Shown: piece by piece, positions 1 through 8,812 of the stretch
How the letters are laid out: every line of letters begins with the position of its first letter
Position numbering within the stretch: position 1 is the stretch's first letter
NCBI RefSeq assembly: GCF_003992675.1
Contig: NZ_RZMZ01000015.1
Coordinates: 901,160-950,589 of the forward strand
DNA from: Flagellimonas marinaquae
GTDB taxonomy: Bacteria; Bacteroidota; Bacteroidia; Flavobacteriales; Flavobacteriaceae
Direction of reading: 5' to 3'
Length of the DNA: 49,430 nucleotides
Translations under genes and position numbers: made by a program
Notes under the pieces: model-generated
Seen by the model: the letters and a program-made list of their open reading frames with translations, nothing else
Told to the model about the DNA's origin: nothing
Database searches by the model: none

Positions 1-37
1 GCCAAAACCACTCGAAGTGACAATGTAGCAATATGTG

Positions 38-80
38 GTCAGTTCGAGTATTTACGTAGGAAACGTATCGAGTAGTGACG
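38..80. repeat. Dispersed palindromic-type repeat (partial)
   Basis: Starts with GTCAGTTCGAG and ends with TATCGAGTAGTGAC. The centre is TACGT-AGGAA-ACGTA, a 5-bp stem with a 5-nt loop. The outer ends are only roughly complementary. The GTCAGTTCGAG start is shared in form with the inverted repeat near 38.9 kb, so I read both as members of a dispersed flavobacterial repeat family that sits between genes. That family assignment comes from memory, not from a search. It lies just downstream of the threonine aldolase gene. Confidence 0.4.
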
Positions 81-82
81 TT

Positions 83-1108
83 TTATCCTATACTTTTCAA
101 CACTTTTAGAAAGTGCTGGTGCATGTCATCGGTATAATCCAAATGGGTGACTATACGTAGCTTTCCTTGCCCCATTCCAATGATGGACACTTGATTTTTG
201 GTCAACTGGTCCAAGAACGCTTCGGATGACATTTTATCCTCGTTGATTTCAAAAATGATGATATTGGTCTCGATGGGCTCCACTTTTTTGATGAAATCCA
301 AGGATTGAAGTACCTCCCCTATTTCTTCAGCCTTTTGATGGTCTTCTGCCAATCGATTTACATTATTTTCCAAAGCATAAATACCTGCCGCCGCCAAGTA
401 GCCCGATTGGCGCATTCCGCCACCAAACACCTTTCTAATGCGCAAGGCTTTATCAATATGGGCTTGGCTCCCCACCAAAACAGAACCAACAGGACACCCC
501 ATGCCCTTGCTCAAACACACACTGATGGTATCGAACAATTGCCCATACGCTTTTGGGTCTTCTCCCTTTTTTACCAAAGCGTTCCAGAGTCGGGCGCCAT
601 CCAAGTGGTACTTTAGATGGTGACGATCACAGACATTTCGGATTTTCTTTAGTTCCTCAAAATCCCAACAGGCACCGCCACCTTTGTTCGTGGTATTCTC
701 GATACAGACCAAAGTGGTCAATGGGCTATGATAAAAATCTGGTGGATTGATGGACGCTTCTACCTGTTCGGCCGTCATCATGCCGCGATGGCCATCTACC
801 AACTTGCAGGAAACCCCGCTGTTAAAGCTTACACCTCCCCCTTCGTAATTGTAGATGTGGGCATATTTGTCACAAATAAGCTGGTCCCCAGGCTGGGTAT
901 GTATTTTTATGGCCGTTTGATTGGTCATGGTACCACTCGGAAAAAAGAGCGCGGCTTCCATCCCAAAATAATCGGCGACCTTGGCCTCCAGTTCATTTAC
1001 CGTGGGGTCGTTTTTAAACACATCATCCCCTACTTTCGCATTCATCATGGCCTCCAACATTCCTGCTGAAGGTCTAGTGACCGTGTCACTTATCAAGTTT
1101 ATTTCCAT
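83..1108 (-). CDS. ltaE: Low-specificity L-threonine aldolase
   Basis: PLP-dependent fold-type I enzyme of 341 residues that cleaves L-threonine or L-allo-threonine to glycine and acetaldehyde in the cytoplasm. The N-terminus INLISDTVTRPS, the segment GDDVFKNDPTVNELE and the PLP-lysine context LSKGMGCPVGS are typical of the family, and the length is normal. A longer reading from a TTG at 1129 would overlap the stop of the upstream protease gene (1117), so I use the ATG at 1108, which starts MEINLISD. The gene follows the protease on the same strand with 8 bp between stop and start, so co-transcription is likely. No upstream promoter box was seen. Confidence 0.9.
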   Translation of the reverse strand: MEINLISDTVTRPSAGMLEAMMNAKVGDDVFKNDPTVNELEAKVADYFGMEAALFFPSGTMTNQTAIKIHTQPGDQLICDKYAHIYNYEGGGVSFNSGVSCKLVDGHRGMMTAEQVEASINPPDFYHSPLTTLVCIENTTNKGGGACWDFEELKKIRNVCDRHHLKYHLDGARLWNALVKKGEDPKAYGQLFDTISVCLSKGMGCPVGSVLVGSQAHIDKALRIRKVFGGGMRQSGYLAAAGIYALENNVNRLAEDHQKAEEIGEVLQSLDFIKKVEPIETNIIIFEINEDKMSSEAFLDQLTKNQVSIIGMGQGKLRIVTHLDYTDDMHQHFLKVLKSIG

Positions 1109-1116
1109 ACAATAGT

Positions 1117-3519
1117 TTAGTCCATACAATCCATTCCAATTGGCGACCCATCGGGTATTGTGGAAACTGGAACAAGTTTGAATTCCGAAGGTTCTTTCAT
1201 AAAGGCATCAATACGCCTTACCATTTCTGCAGAAATCGCATTTTTACCATCTGTCAGCAACTGGGTCTTTACATCGTTCAAAACCTCATTGGCAATGGCA
1301 TTTACCTGTGGGTGCACCGCATCGTGGGCGGCAAGGTTCATTAAGTGATACAGCACCCTAAAGTTAATGGAATGCTGTACTTCTTCTTCATAATCATCCC
1401 GATGCGAGCGATCAATGGTCGCTTTTACGGTCTCATCCAACACCTCTCTGAGTCCCATTTGATTTTTATCCAAACTCTTTTGCTGAATCAATCGGGAGGC
1501 GCGTTCGGGGTGCAACAGCAATTCCAACGTCATGTCGGCCGCAGTCTCGGCTGCGGAAAGGGCATCAAAGCTAACACCTGTGCGACCCTTGAAAGATTCC
1601 CTTGAACGGTCAAAACCGATGGCACGTGGCGGAAAGAGGTCCAGTTTATCCTTGGGTACCGCAATCACTTCGGCATCCAACGTTTTTAATATGGACTCCA
1701 AAGCTTTTTCCTGAACCGTCTGGTCGATAGCTTTTACAGGAGTTTGTCCATCACCTTTTACGGCATAATTGTAATCCAGTCCGCCAATGACTTTTGAAAC
1801 CGCTTCGGTTTGATATCGATGAAAGAAATAAATGGGCACAAACACATCTTCAAGCACGGAATAGGCTTCTCCTGTTTTTATGTTATCCACAGAAAAATTT
1901 TGAATAGCCTTTTTCCGGATTTCCAACATCTGTTCCAGTTCTTCACTGGCAACTTTACCATTGTCCCATAGATGGGCCAATGCATGGGCTCCCCCTTTTG
2001 GGCGAGCGTCTTGGTCGGAAAGATATCGGAGACCTTCTTGCTGTGCTTTCTCCAAAATGGTATTCAGAGCTTCCTTTTCGTCGGTCCCACTGGGGAAATC
2101 GGAATAGGCATAGGCCACTGTGACTTTATCCCACTCTCCAATACCGGTATCGTAGGCATTTTCAAAACTGATGTCACCTCCTTTGAGCTCAAATTGTGGA
2201 TGTGGATAATCCATTACAGAGGCCCTATTGTTGGTGCTTGCCGCAAAATTGTGGGCAAACCCTAGAGTATGTCCTATTTCGTGGGCAGAAAGTTGACGTA
2301 TTCTTGCGAGGGCCAACTCCAACATGGGTTGGTAATTATCATCCCTTTCTGCAAAAGGCTTGTCCATCAAAGCCTGCGCAATCATAAAGTCCTGACGGAT
2401 TCGAAGACTTCCCAAACTTACATGTCCCTTTAGGATTTCGCCTGTTCTTGGATCTACCACACTGGCTCCATAGCTCCATCCCCTTGTGGAGCGGTGTACC
2501 CATTGCACCACATTGTACCGAACATCGAGAGGGTCGGCATCATCGGGCAGCATTTTCATTTGGAAGGCATCCTTATAACCTGCTGCTTCAAAGGCTTGGT
2601 TCCACCATTTTCCGCCATCTAACAGAGCGGAACGAATTGGCTCCGGAGTTCCATTATCCAAATAATAGATAATCGGTTCTACAGCTTCACTCACTTCCGC
2701 ATTCGGATCCTTCTTTTGCAAACGGTGTCTTCTGATAAATCGCTTTACCAAGGATTCTTGTACTGGGGTCGCATAATCGTAGTATGAAAAAGGATAACCT
2801 CCACTTCGGGGGTCATAGGCTCGTTTTTCAAAGTTATCGTCCGGCAACTCAATCAAGGAATGGTGCTGGGCCACGGTGACCAAGCTGGGTGTTGGTGTCA
2901 CGGAACGAATCCAAGCACCGTCAGGCTCACCTTTAAAGGTAAGGGTCACATCAAACTCCACATTTTTGGGAAATGCCTTGGTACGATCAAAAGCCCAGGC
3001 ACTTTTGGATTTATCCAAACTGTACGAACCCTGCTTAGCTCTTTTTAAACGGTTGGCAACCCCATGGGCATCCCGCATCAAAAAATCGGTAAAATCTATC
3101 AGGTAGCTCCCTTTCGATTCTTCTACAATCTCAAATCCTTCCAAAATGGATTTGGCAAAAGCCTGCTCTACTGATTTTCTTTCCAATTCATTATCGGTGA
3201 TTGCTCTAAATTCAAGGTTAGGCTGAACCAATAACAGTTTTTTTCCTGCTTTCCTGAAAAAAACCACCTGTTCGTTGCCCAGCTGTCCGCGGTCTAAACC
3301 AATATCATTGCTTCCTATACCGCTGCTCAGGGAATACACATATAAAAAATCCTTCTCCAAATCATCTACTTGGAGGTAAATCTTATCTGTGGAATCGTCG
3401 TAATAAAAATCGAAATAGCCTTTGAATTTTTGGAAATCCTTGGTCTTTTCAAAAGTTTGGGCCCCAAGTGCAGTACAAATAAAATAGCATAGGGCAATTA
3501 AGGTAGTTGTGTTCTTCAT
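1117..3519 (-). CDS. Secreted zinc-dependent metalloprotease (DUF5117/DUF4953 type)
   Basis: An 800-residue protein with a signal peptide (MKNTTTLIALCYFICTALGAQ). The zinc motif HEIGHTLGFAH at residues 413-423 fits HExxHxxGxxH of metzincins, and the following SVMDYP is a plausible Met-turn. The large N-terminal part (about residues 25-240) and the catalytic part match the general plan of the DUF5117-DUF4953 family common in Bacteroidota, which is annotated as zinc-dependent metalloprotease; the family name is from memory. Likely periplasmic or surface located, and its substrate is unknown. It is divergent from prfB, with 225 bp between the two starts. No C-terminal sorting domain is recognisable. 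Confidence 0.85.
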   Translation of the reverse strand: MKNTTTLIALCYFICTALGAQTFEKTKDFQKFKGYFDFYYDDSTDKIYLQVDDLEKDFLYVYSLSSGIGSNDIGLDRGQLGNEQVVFFRKAGKKLLLVQPNLEFRAITDNELERKSVEQAFAKSILEGFEIVEESKGSYLIDFTDFLMRDAHGVANRLKRAKQGSYSLDKSKSAWAFDRTKAFPKNVEFDVTLTFKGEPDGAWIRSVTPTPSLVTVAQHHSLIELPDDNFEKRAYDPRSGGYPFSYYDYATPVQESLVKRFIRRHRLQKKDPNAEVSEAVEPIIYYLDNGTPEPIRSALLDGGKWWNQAFEAAGYKDAFQMKMLPDDADPLDVRYNVVQWVHRSTRGWSYGASVVDPRTGEILKGHVSLGSLRIRQDFMIAQALMDKPFAERDDNYQPMLELALARIRQLSAHEIGHTLGFAHNFAASTNNRASVMDYPHPQFELKGGDISFENAYDTGIGEWDKVTVAYAYSDFPSGTDEKEALNTILEKAQQEGLRYLSDQDARPKGGAHALAHLWDNGKVASEELEQMLEIRKKAIQNFSVDNIKTGEAYSVLEDVFVPIYFFHRYQTEAVSKVIGGLDYNYAVKGDGQTPVKAIDQTVQEKALESILKTLDAEVIAVPKDKLDLFPPRAIGFDRSRESFKGRTGVSFDALSAAETAADMTLELLLHPERASRLIQQKSLDKNQMGLREVLDETVKATIDRSHRDDYEEEVQHSINFRVLYHLMNLAAHDAVHPQVNAIANEVLNDVKTQLLTDGKNAISAEMVRRIDAFMKEPSEFKLVPVSTIPDGSPIGMDCMD

Positions 3520-3744
3520 GAGCTGGTTGAATTAGTGGCTTAAAAATATGGAAATCATTTTAAAATACCCCGACCAAAAATCAGTATCGCGATTTAATAG
3601 GGAATTTCGTAAAATGTGACACGCCCGATTGTAAATTTTCATCTTTTATGACTTGGGAATTTTCCTTTTGCCATTACGATAGTATTGAAGATATCTCAAG
3701 GTCATTTGCGGAAAGAAACTTATTTTTACCCCAAAATAAATTAC

Positions 3745-4846
3745 ATGGTAACCACAGATCATCAAAAAGATCTTATTGAGCGCCTTGGTGCGTTAAGGAG
3801 GTATCTTTGACATTGATGCCAAACGTATTGAAATAGAGAACGAGGAAGAAAAAACCCTTGCTCCTGGCTTTTGGGACAATCCGCAGGAAGCCCAAAAGCA
3901 AATGCAGTCCATCAAATCCAAAAAGAAATGGGTAGAAGATTTTGAGGAAGCCAAAACTTTGATCGGCGACCTTGAGGTCCTCATGGAGTTTCAGCAGGCT
4001 GGTGAGATTTCCGAAGGAGAAGTATCCGCACAATTTGATAAGGCCATCGACGCCATTGAAAAATTGGAGTTCCGAAACATGCTTTCGGAGGAAGGTGATG
4101 AGCTGACGGCAGTGCTCCAGATAACCGCAGGTGCCGGTGGCACGGAGAGTTGTGATTGGGCCTCCATGCTCATGCGCATGTACATGATGTGGTCCGAAAA
4201 AAACGGATACAAGATCAAGGAACTCAATTACCAAGAAGGTGATGTAGCCGGAATTAAGACCGTAACCTTGGAAATCGAGGGAGAATATGCCTTTGGATGG
4301 CTAAAAGGAGAAAACGGTGTGCATCGTTTGGTACGCATCTCCCCTTTCGACAGTAACGCCAAAAGACACACTTCTTTTGCTTCGGTCTATGTGTATCCTT
4401 TGGTAGACGACAGTATCGAAATTGAAGTGAATCCTTCCGAAATCGAAATCACAACGGCACGTTCCAGCGGTGCTGGAGGTCAAAATGTGAACAAGGTGGA
4501 AACCAAGGTTCAATTGGTACACAAACCTACAGGAATCCAAATTTCCTGTTCCGATTCAAGGTCCCAGCACGACAATAGAGCAACCGCCATGAAAATGCTG
4601 AAATCACAGCTCTATGAAATCGAACTGCGTAAAAAGCAGGAAGCCAGAGCTGAAATCGAATCTTCCAAAATGAAGATTGAATGGGGCTCGCAGATCCGAA
4701 ATTATGTCATGCATCCGTATAAATTGGTGAAAGATGTACGCACAGGCGAGGAAACTGGTAACGTTGATGCCGTAATGGATGGTGAGATTGATGCATTTTT
4801 GAAGGCCTATTTAATGATGATGGGGCAAAAAGAAGAACAAAACTAA
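3745..4846 (+). CDS. prfB: Peptide chain release factor 2 (RF2), programmed +1 frameshift
   Basis: Class I release factor that reads UGA and UAA stops. The first frame runs from ATG 3745 to an in-frame TGA at 3808-3810 (21 residues, ending LRRYL). Reading then shifts +1 at CTT-T-GAC and continues as [10 protein letters not shown] to 4846, giving 366 residues, the normal RF2 length. The RF2 anticodon tripeptide SPF is at residues 199-201 (RISPFDSN) and the catalytic GGQ at 244-246 ([11 protein letters not shown]). Stop selection by the product makes expression autoregulated. The internal ATG at 3902 would drop the first 52 residues and is not the real start. The ArsC-like gene follows after 9 bp. 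Confidence 0.96.
3796..3811 (+). promoter_or_regulatory. RF2 programmed +1 frameshift site
   Basis: AGGAGG-TAT-CTT-TGA-C. It has an internal Shine-Dalgarno-like AGGAGG, a 3-nt spacer, the slippery CTT codon, the in-frame TGA (3808-3810) and a following C that makes a weak stop context. The arrangement is the same as in E. coli prfB, where low RF2 allows slippage into the +1 frame. Both reading frames around it encode recognisable RF2 sequence. Confidence 0.95.
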
Positions 4847-4855
4847 ATTAGAGAC

Positions 4856-5197
4856 ATGATTAAAATTTACCATAATCCAAGGTGCAGAAAATCCCGAGAA
4901 GGTTTGGCCATCTTGGAAAAGTCGGGCAAAGCATTTGAAGTGGTCAAATATTTGGATGATGTACCGAGCGAAGCTGAACTGAAAACCTTGATTGCCTATT
5001 TGGGCATTGCTCCGATTGACTTGGTTCGAAAGACAGAGGCGATTTGGAAAGAAAAGTTCAAAGGAAAAACCTTGACCGATGATGAGGTGGTGACCGCCCT
5101 TGCAGAAAATCCAAAACTCATTGAACGGCCTATTGTTGTAAATGGGAAAAAGGCGGTTGTCGGTAGGCCGCCAGAGAACATTTCCAACTTACTATAA
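4856..5197 (+). CDS. ArsC/Spx-family protein (arsenate reductase-like, glutaredoxin type)
   Basis: A 113-residue thioredoxin-fold protein of the ArsC family. The active-site region is HNPRCRKSR with Cys10, and the C-terminal part shows ERPIVVNG and VGRPPE (Arg91, Arg104), the basic residues expected in this family. True glutaredoxin-linked arsenate reductases reduce arsenate with glutathione or glutaredoxin. No arsenic resistance genes (arsR, arsB, acr3) lie nearby, so the physiological substrate is uncertain. It starts 9 bp after the prfB stop and is probably in the same transcript. Confidence 0.8.
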   Translation: MIKIYHNPRCRKSREGLAILEKSGKAFEVVKYLDDVPSEAELKTLIAYLGIAPIDLVRKTEAIWKEKFKGKTLTDDEVVTALAENPKLIERPIVVNGKKAVVGRPPENISNLL

Positions 5198-5265
5198 GCT
5201 TGATAACCAGTTACATTTAACACCGTTTCCACGGAATATTTGAACCTAAATACTATCTTTATCCC

Positions 5266-5748
5266 ATGAAAAGAAAACAACTCCTCTTCTACATCACTCT
5301 TTTGGCGGGTATTTTATGTGTAAACGATATGTCTGCGCAATTTGGGTCGCAGTTTGGCAATCGAAGCATGTATGGTAGGGGCAGAACCTCCATACCACAG
5401 GCGGGACCCGTGGAATCCCAAAAAGAGGAAACACCTCCAACGGCGGAAGAAATTGTGGATTCGCAAATGCCATCCATCACAGAAGCCCTTGAATTGGACC
5501 CTTTTGAACAGGCCGTGGTGCGAACCTCCCTAGTCCAATCTGTACAACAGCGTATCGAACTTCAGATTTTGCAATTGGAACCTCTAAAAATGAACGAGGA
5601 GATGCAAAAAATTAAACGGCGCCAGGATGCTGAACTAAAGGCGGGACTTCCAGAGGATAAGTTCGAGGCTTTTATGGAATTGCAGGAGAACCAGTTCAAG
5701 GCCAAAAAGAAAAAGAAGAAGAAAAAGAACAAAAAAGACAAAGGTTAA
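5266..5748 (+). CDS. Secreted protein with a poly-lysine tail, function unknown
   Basis: A 160-residue protein. The signal peptide MKRKQLLFYITLLAGILC..MSAQ is followed by a Gly/Arg-rich segment (FGNRSMYGRGR), an acidic middle predicted to be helical (about residues 55-140), and a very basic end with nine consecutive lysines then NKKDKG. I do not recognise a family. It precedes the TonB-receptor gene on the same strand by about 100 bp and may share its expression. The start is the ATG directly before the signal peptide. TATCTTTA at 5254-5261, five bases upstream, is a near match to the flavobacterial -7 box, which would make the mRNA almost leaderless. Confidence 0.7.
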   Translation: MKRKQLLFYITLLAGILCVNDMSAQFGSQFGNRSMYGRGRTSIPQAGPVESQKEETPPTAEEIVDSQMPSITEALELDPFEQAVVRTSLVQSVQQRIELQILQLEPLKMNEEMQKIKRRQDAELKAGLPEDKFEAFMELQENQFKAKKKKKKKKNKKDKG

Positions 5749-5848
5749 CAATTCTTTAAGGTCATTCGCCGGCTCAATTCCGTTGTTGAGGGATTAATAT
5801 TTTAAGTGCGTTTATTTTCTGTCAATTTTGCGGCATAAAAATCAAACT

Positions 5849-8332
5849 ATGCACAGGATATTTATCCCGTTTTTGCTTCTGACCTTTACTACATTCCAAA
5901 GTGTAGCCCAACAAAATCAAAAACCCATTACCATATCTGGAACTGTGGTCGACTCCGAATCAGGTCAACCCTTGGAGTATGCCACTTTTGTTTTGCAGAA
6001 TGCAGATAGCCCAGATGAGGTGACCGGGGGCATTACCGATCTAGATGGTAAGTTTGAAATTGAAACCCCTCCTGGCAAGTATAATATCCGTGTCGAATTT
6101 ATTTCCTACAAGACCTATTCACGTCAAGGACAACTTTATGATGCTACCACCAACTTGGGCACCATTAGCCTATCTCCTGATGTAGCGCAGCTTGCAGAGG
6201 TTGAAGTGGTCGGGGAAAAAACTACTGTTGAGGTCCGTTTGGACAAAAAAGTATACAATATAGGTAAAGATATCACCACAAGTGGTGGAAACGTAAGTGA
6301 TGCCCTAGGGAACATTCCATCCGTATCTGTGGATGTGGAAGGAGGCATCAGCCTTCGGGGAAACGATAACGTGCGTATTCTTATCAATGGAAAACCATCT
6401 GCTTTGGCAGGTTTCGGTTCTACTGATATCTTACAACAATTACCTGCCGACGCCATTGAAAAGGTCGAAGTAATTACCAGTCCTTCGGCCCGTTATGACG
6501 CAGAGGGTACGGCAGGTATTCTTAACATTGTCCTCAAAAAAGAGAAAACCCTAGGAATCAATGGTTCCATCAATGCTACCATCGGAGATCCGTTGAATGC
6601 CAGGGTTACCTCCAATTTTAATATCCGGACAGAAAAGTTCAATATTTTCAATACGCTGGGATACTTCAAAAGAAAACCCCCAGGAAATGGATTTTTTGAC
6701 AATAGGTATTTGACCGATCTCAGTGATTTTGACCGAATCATAGAAGACAGGGATATTAATAGGGATGATAATGGTTTGAGCCTGAACATTGGAATGGAGT
6801 ATTTTTTGACCGAGAAATCCTCCGTTACCGGTAGTTTTTTCTACCGATGGTCCGATGAGAACGATTTGACCGAAAACGACAACCAACGTTTTATGGACGG
6901 CGAGCTGAGCAGTAGAACCTTTAGAACTGAAAATCAGCTTGAAAACGACAATAGTTATCAAGTATCCTTCAACTACACCAACCGTTTTAACGATGATGGC
7001 CATGAATTGACGGCGGACTTTCAATATTCGTATGATGATGAGGATGTGCTGACGGAAATCCAAGAAAGCAATATCGTACCCAACACAGATTTGTTGGCAC
7101 GTGAAAATATTTACGAAATCCAGACGCAGGACGATATCTTGGCCCAAATCGATTATGTATTGCCAATGGGCGATGCGCAATTTGAGGCCGGTTATCGGGG
7201 TACGTTTGAAAAAGAGGTGAGTGATTTTCAATTAGATACCCTGAACATAGGAACAGGTGAATTTTCGACCAATCGAGATTTGACCAACGTATTTACCTAT
7301 CGGGAAAACGTAAATGCGATATACACGCAATACGGAAACAAATATGGCAAGATATCAATGTTGCTGGGCTTACGTTTGGAAAACACAGAGCTTATTGGTA
7401 GCGTAGATTCTACAGTGGATGGCGAAGCCTTGCAACAAATTGTGGGCGAAGACGTAGATTTGAATTTTGATAAAAACTATCTTGGGCTTTTCCCAACGGT
7501 AAACCTTATTTATGAGATTTCCAAAACGGAAAACATATCCCTTGGTTATAACCGTAGGATCAATAGGCCTAGAGGATGGTTTATCAACCCCTTCCCTTCT
7601 CGGTCAAGTAGGACCAATGTTTTTCAGGGTAATCCGGATTTGGACCCTGCCTTTGCCAATGCTTTTGATTTGGGATACTTGAAACGTTGGAAAAAATTGA
7701 CACTTACCACATCGGTGTATTATCAGAGGGAGACCAATTCTTTTGAGCGTATTCAAGAGGAGACAGGAGAAATCACTTCGGACGGTATTCAAATTATTCG
7801 TTCAGTTCCCATTAACCTTTCTACCAACGAACGTATCGGTGCCGAAGCTGGAGCCATTTACAACCCAGCCAAGTGGTGGCGCTTAAATGGTAGTTTCAAC
7901 TTTTTTACATTTAATTCAGAAGGAACTTTTAATGGTGTGGATTTTGGGGCAGAGAACACCAGCTGGTTTGCAAGAATGAGCTCCAAATTTACCTTGCTAA
8001 AGAAAATAGACCTTCAGTTGAATTCTTTTTACATGGGTCCTACCCAAAATGCCCAAACCGAGAATAAGGGTATGTTCTCTCTTAACTTGGCCATTAGCAA
8101 AGATTTGTTCAAGGATAACGCGACCGTTTCCTTAAATGTCAGCGATGTTTTCAACTCCAGAAAGCGAATGTCGTTCACGCAAACCCCTACCTTTACCTCC
8201 GATAGTGAATTTCAATGGAGAGCAAGGCAGGTGAACCTATCCTTTATTTACAGATTTAACCAACCAAAGGAACAACGTCGTCGTGGACAGGACAGGCAAG
8301 GTGGAGGTGATGATGATGAGGGAGAGTATTAA
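5849..8332 (+). CDS. TonB-dependent receptor-like outer-membrane beta-barrel protein
   Basis: An 827-residue outer-membrane protein. It has a signal peptide (MHRIFIPFLLLTFTTFQSVAQ), a carboxypeptidase-like regulatory domain at about residues 28-110 (ISGTVVDSESGQPLEYATF, TDLDGKFEIE), a TonB-plug region at about 125-230 (VSDALGNIPSVSVDVEGGIS, DAIEKVEVITSPSARYDAEG), and a long C-terminal barrel of alternating strands that fits the OMP_b-brl_3 family. The substrate is not evident; no SusD partner or TonB/ExbBD genes are nearby. An upstream TTG at 5828 would put a charged extension before the signal peptide, so ATG 5849 is preferred. The last residues are Arg/Gly/Asp-rich. A strong terminator follows. 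Confidence 0.88.
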   Translation: MHRIFIPFLLLTFTTFQSVAQQNQKPITISGTVVDSESGQPLEYATFVLQNADSPDEVTGGITDLDGKFEIETPPGKYNIRVEFISYKTYSRQGQLYDATTNLGTISLSPDVAQLAEVEVVGEKTTVEVRLDKKVYNIGKDITTSGGNVSDALGNIPSVSVDVEGGISLRGNDNVRILINGKPSALAGFGSTDILQQLPADAIEKVEVITSPSARYDAEGTAGILNIVLKKEKTLGINGSINATIGDPLNARVTSNFNIRTEKFNIFNTLGYFKRKPPGNGFFDNRYLTDLSDFDRIIEDRDINRDDNGLSLNIGMEYFLTEKSSVTGSFFYRWSDENDLTENDNQRFMDGELSSRTFRTENQLENDNSYQVSFNYTNRFNDDGHELTADFQYSYDDEDVLTEIQESNIVPNTDLLARENIYEIQTQDDILAQIDYVLPMGDAQFEAGYRGTFEKEVSDFQLDTLNIGTGEFSTNRDLTNVFTYRENVNAIYTQYGNKYGKISMLLGLRLENTELIGSVDSTVDGEALQQIVGEDVDLNFDKNYLGLFPTVNLIYEISKTENISLGYNRRINRPRGWFINPFPSRSSRTNVFQGNPDLDPAFANAFDLGYLKRWKKLTLTTSVYYQRETNSFERIQEETGEITSDGIQIIRSVPINLSTNERIGAEAGAIYNPAKWWRLNGSFNFFTFNSEGTFNGVDFGAENTSWFARMSSKFTLLKKIDLQLNSFYMGPTQNAQTENKGMFSLNLAISKDLFKDNATVSLNVSDVFNSRKRMSFTQTPTFTSDSEFQWRARQVNLSFIYRFNQPKEQRRRGQDRQGGGDDDEGEY

Positions 8333-8370
8333 AAAACGGTTTAGTTCCCCCGAAACTTGAACAGGAAAAG

Positions 8371-8393
8371 CAGCCATATGGCTGCTTTTTTTA
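8371..8393 (+). terminator. Rho-independent terminator of the TonB-receptor gene
   Basis: Stem GCAGCC/GGCTGC with loop ATAT at 8371-8386, followed by seven T at 8387-8393. It lies 38 bp after the receptor stop codon. Confidence 0.85.
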
Positions 8394-8422
8394 TTCTGAT
8401 ACTTCGATAGAATGTGTGAAAT

Positions 8423-8455
8423 AAAAAAATAGCTTTCGATGGTAGAAAGCTATTT
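8423..8455 (-). terminator. Second downstream hairpin of the 57-aa gene
   Basis: An 11-bp perfect stem AAATAGCTTTC/GAAAGCTATTT around loop GATGGTA (8427-8455). Read on the minus strand it ends in a run of T (8429-8423). It is a back-up terminator for the minus-strand gene at 8500-8673. Confidence 0.65.
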
Positions 8456-8463
8456 GATTGGAT

Positions 8464-8489
8464 AAAAAAAAGGAAGCCATTGGCTTCCT
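8464..8489 (-). terminator. Terminator of the 57-aa membrane protein gene
   Basis: AGGAAGCCA-T-TGGCTTCCT (8471-8489) forms a hairpin, and the minus strand continues into eight T (complement of 8464-8471). It starts about 10 bp after the stop codon at 8500. Confidence 0.85.
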
Positions 8490-8499
8490 TTTGTATATT

Positions 8500-8673
8500 T
8501 TATTCTTCAAGCTGGGCCCGCTTGGCCTCTCTTCTTTCTTTGAACATCTCCCTAAGGTTTCCAATCAACCAGTAAGGTACCACGAAGGTCAACAGGAATA
8601 TCATCAACCAAAAACCGATTGTCAAAATTGTTAGAAACGCTAAAAAACCTAAATATTGGTCAAATTCAAACAT
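8500..8673 (-). CDS. Small membrane protein (57 residues), function unknown
   Basis: A short gene, ATG at 8673 to TAA at 8500. The protein starts [20 protein letters not shown], has two close hydrophobic stretches (about residues 8-20 and 21-39, with [14 protein letters not shown]) and ends in a charged cytoplasmic-type tail ([17 protein letters not shown]). It has its own upstream -7 box (TATCTTTG) with a possible -33 TTG, and an intrinsic terminator just after the stop. Three independent signals therefore support a real gene despite its size. I do not recognise the family; similar tiny two-helix proteins are frequent in Flavobacteriaceae. Confidence 0.75.
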   Translation of the reverse strand: MFEFDQYLGFLAFLTILTIGFWLMIFLLTFVVPYWLIGNLREMFKERREAKRAQLEE

Positions 8674-8693
8674 CTTTACTCCTTTTGTTTTAA

Positions 8694-8725
8694 CAAAGAT
8701 ACTTTCTTCTTATCAAAAAAAGCAA
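8694..8725 (-). promoter_or_regulatory. Promoter of the 57-aa gene
   Basis: On the minus strand TTG (8725-8723), 21 nt, then TATCTTTG (8701-8694). This matches the Bacteroidota sigma-ABfr consensus TTG-N17-23-TAnnTTTG. The expected transcript start is near 8688, giving a leader of about 15 nt. Confidence 0.6.
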
Positions 8726-8785
8726 ATGCTGGGGCAAAAAAAGTGTATTTATCGCCATCAATTACCAAATAAATACCTGATATCC

Positions 8786-8793
8786 TACCTTTG
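8786..8793 (+). promoter_or_regulatory. -7 promoter box of fumC
   Basis: TACCTTTG is an exact match to TAnnTTTG, 19 bp before the fumC ATG. No good -33 TTG is seen at the usual distance. It sits before ATG 8813 and lies inside a longer open reading from TTG 8726, so it supports the 8813 start. Confidence 0.5.
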
Positions 8794-8812
8794 TGAAACA
8801 AAATTTAAAACT

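Noticed and set aside
3745..3810. In-frame stop that would make prfB a pseudogene
   Set aside because: It is the conserved RF2 autoregulatory frameshift; both frames give normal RF2 sequence around it.
3773..4234. 153-codon open frame antisense to prfB
   Set aside because: Shadow of prfB; no initiation or family support.
4856..5197. Arsenic resistance locus
   Set aside because: Only an ArsC-like protein is present, without arsR, arsB/acr3 or arsM neighbours.
6551..7231. 226-codon open frame antisense to the TonB receptor gene
   Set aside because: Shadow of the receptor coding frame.
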